Assembly (NCBI GenBank): GCA_046590705.1
Contig: JBKJUK010000207.1
Coordinates: forward strand, 1 to 5,840
Length of the DNA stretch: 5,840 nt
Direction of reading: 5' to 3'
Origin: JBKJUK01 sp046590705
GTDB lineage: Bacteria; Acidobacteriota; Thermoanaerobaculia; Gp7-AA8
Position 1 is the first letter of the stretch. Each line of letters starts with the position of its first letter. Positions 5,058 to 5,840 of the stretch are shown here, piece after piece. Both the position numbers and the translations under genes were made by a program. The notes beneath the pieces were generated by a model. That model worked only from the letters and a program-made list of their open reading frames with translations. It did no database searches and was not told where the DNA came from.

Positions 5058-5840
5058 CTACAGGTACGGCCGATAGGTCGCGGCCATGTTGACCATCCGA
5101 TTCGCCTGACCGGAGGAGAACTTGTACATGCAGGAGTCGTAGGTGTAATCCATGAAGTTCTCGATCGGATCGAGTCCGGAGTACGACGTGCAGCTGTCGC
5201 GTCCCGTCGGGCAGCCCGATGCCGCAGAAGCTTCAGCAGGAGTGTCGCTTACACTGTCGCCGCCTGTGCAGCCGCCCTGAAAGGTGTGGTAGAGACCGAG
5301 CCAGTGACCAACTTCATGAACGCCTGTGTCGCCAGCGTTGTAGTTCGTGGTGGAACCGCCGTTCACTGAGCCATTCAGCACTACCACTCCGTCCATGCGG
5401 GGATTGGTTGAACGATCCCAGGGAAAGGTAGCCCATCCCAGCAGTCCGCCGCCCGGCTTGTTAACGTAAAAGTTGAGGACGTAGGCAGAGTTGTTGCCGC
5501 TCATCCCCGTGTAGTAGTACTTCATGTCCTGTTCCGCGGTGGTTCCAGGTCCAGCAGTGTACCAATAGGAGTAATTCACGCGACTGGTAGTGCCGCGGAC
5601 GAAAGTGAAACCTTTTCCATTATAGGAATTGTTCAACGTGGCGATCTGCGAATCCAGACGCGTGTCGGAAACATCGCCGTAGCCTGAGTCGTCACGGATG
5701 ACGTGTATGTTGACCGTGACCGACACCGGGCTGGTGATGGATGAGCTCGAAACCATTGGTGCTTCCATCATGTCGAAGCCAAACTGATCTTCGACTTTCT
5801 TGAACTCCACTTCATCGAGATTGGGTGTCGCGCAACGATG
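5058..5840 (-). CDS. M43-family (pappalysin/ulilysin-type) zinc metalloprotease, 5' end cut by the window
   Basis: 260 codons are visible, counted from His1 at 5840-5838, and the frame is open to the edge, so the true start and signal peptide lie outside. A GTG at 5810 is an internal valine, not the start. The extended zinc motif HEVGHWLGLYH is at 175-185: His175, His179 and His185 bind zinc and Glu176 is the general base. The Met-turn is NFMDYT with Met230. Four cysteines (191, 210, 217, 237) are spaced 19, 7 and 20 apart, matching the two crossed disulfides I recall for ulilysin. RCATP at residues 2-6 resembles the RCGxP latency motif in the M43 propeptide, where Cys blocks the zinc. The catalytic core starts around 30-40 (VSVTVNIHVI). 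Family members are secreted and cleave proteins outside the cell. The C-terminus (MAATYRPYL) ends right after the catalytic domain, so no C-terminal sorting domain is present. The gene converges on the TPR gene and shares its terminator. Confidence 0.93.
   Translation of the reverse strand, partial: HRCATPNLDEVEFKKVEDQFGFDMMEAPMVSSSSITSPVSVTVNIHVIRDDSGYGDVSDTRLDSQIATLNNSYNGKGFTFVRGTTSRVNYSYWYTAGPGTTAEQDMKYYYTGMSGNNSAYVLNFYVNKPGGGLLGWATFPWDRSTNPRMDGVVVLNGSVNGGSTTNYNAGDTGVHEVGHWLGLYHTFQGGCTGGDSVSDTPAEASAASGCPTGRDSCTSYSGLDPIENFMDYTYDSCMYKFSSGQANRMVNMAATYRPYL

Noticed and set aside
5058..5810. Protease gene starting at the GTG at 5810
   Set aside because: The frame stays open upstream to the window edge and includes a conserved-looking RCATP motif, there is no signal peptide after the GTG, and no ribosome binding site was seen, so the GTG is an internal Val codon.
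1..5840. A defence island, phage, CRISPR or other new multi-gene system
   Set aside because: No repeat-spacer array, nuclease, integrase, reverse transcriptase or toxin-antitoxin pair was seen; the genes are metabolic, signalling-like, scaffold and secreted proteins without a shared logic.

Overview
The window is bacterial, dense in genes and moderately GC-rich. It holds four complete genes and one gene cut by the right edge. No phage, plasmid, CRISPR, tRNA or rRNA signature is visible. The mix (a lone 3-hydroxyacyl-CoA dehydrogenase, two soluble proteins with N-terminal CxxC...CxxC zinc ribbons, an exported CAP-domain protein, an M43 metalloprotease and several degenerate intergenic repeats) would fit Acidobacteriota or a similar environmental lineage. 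That placement is an inference from style, not from a marker gene.

Layout. Bases 1-226 are non-coding as far as can be seen and carry two diverged copies of a dispersed repeat. Next comes a leftward pair: a zinc-ribbon/PAS-like/histidine-kinase-like protein (1859 to 720), followed after 4 bases by an exported CAP/SCP protein (715 to 227), whose ribosome binding site lies inside the end of the kinase-like gene. A 285-base divergent intergenic region (1860-2144) follows. It holds a good sigma70-type promoter for the rightward gene, then a 91-base near-perfect inverted-repeat element, then a ribosome binding site. The rightward genes are a 3-hydroxybutyryl-CoA dehydrogenase (2145-2993) and, after another repeat-like hairpin region, a 620-residue zinc-ribbon TPR protein (3129-4991). 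A strong two-way intrinsic terminator (5010-5039) separates this gene from a convergent M43 (pappalysin/ulilysin-type) metalloprotease that runs off the right edge.

How the genes relate. The kinase-like and CAP genes look translationally coupled. The dehydrogenase has no pathway partner in view, and the TPR and protease genes are independent neighbours. I see no evidence for a new multi-gene system. The observations most worth following are: (1) the 91-base hairpin element between the promoter and ribosome binding site of the dehydrogenase; (2) the kinase-like protein, which lacks the phospho-acceptor histidine and has altered G1 and G2 boxes while keeping the N-box asparagine; and (3) the protease reading frame, which is open to the window edge and includes an RCxTP motif resembling the latency motif of the family.
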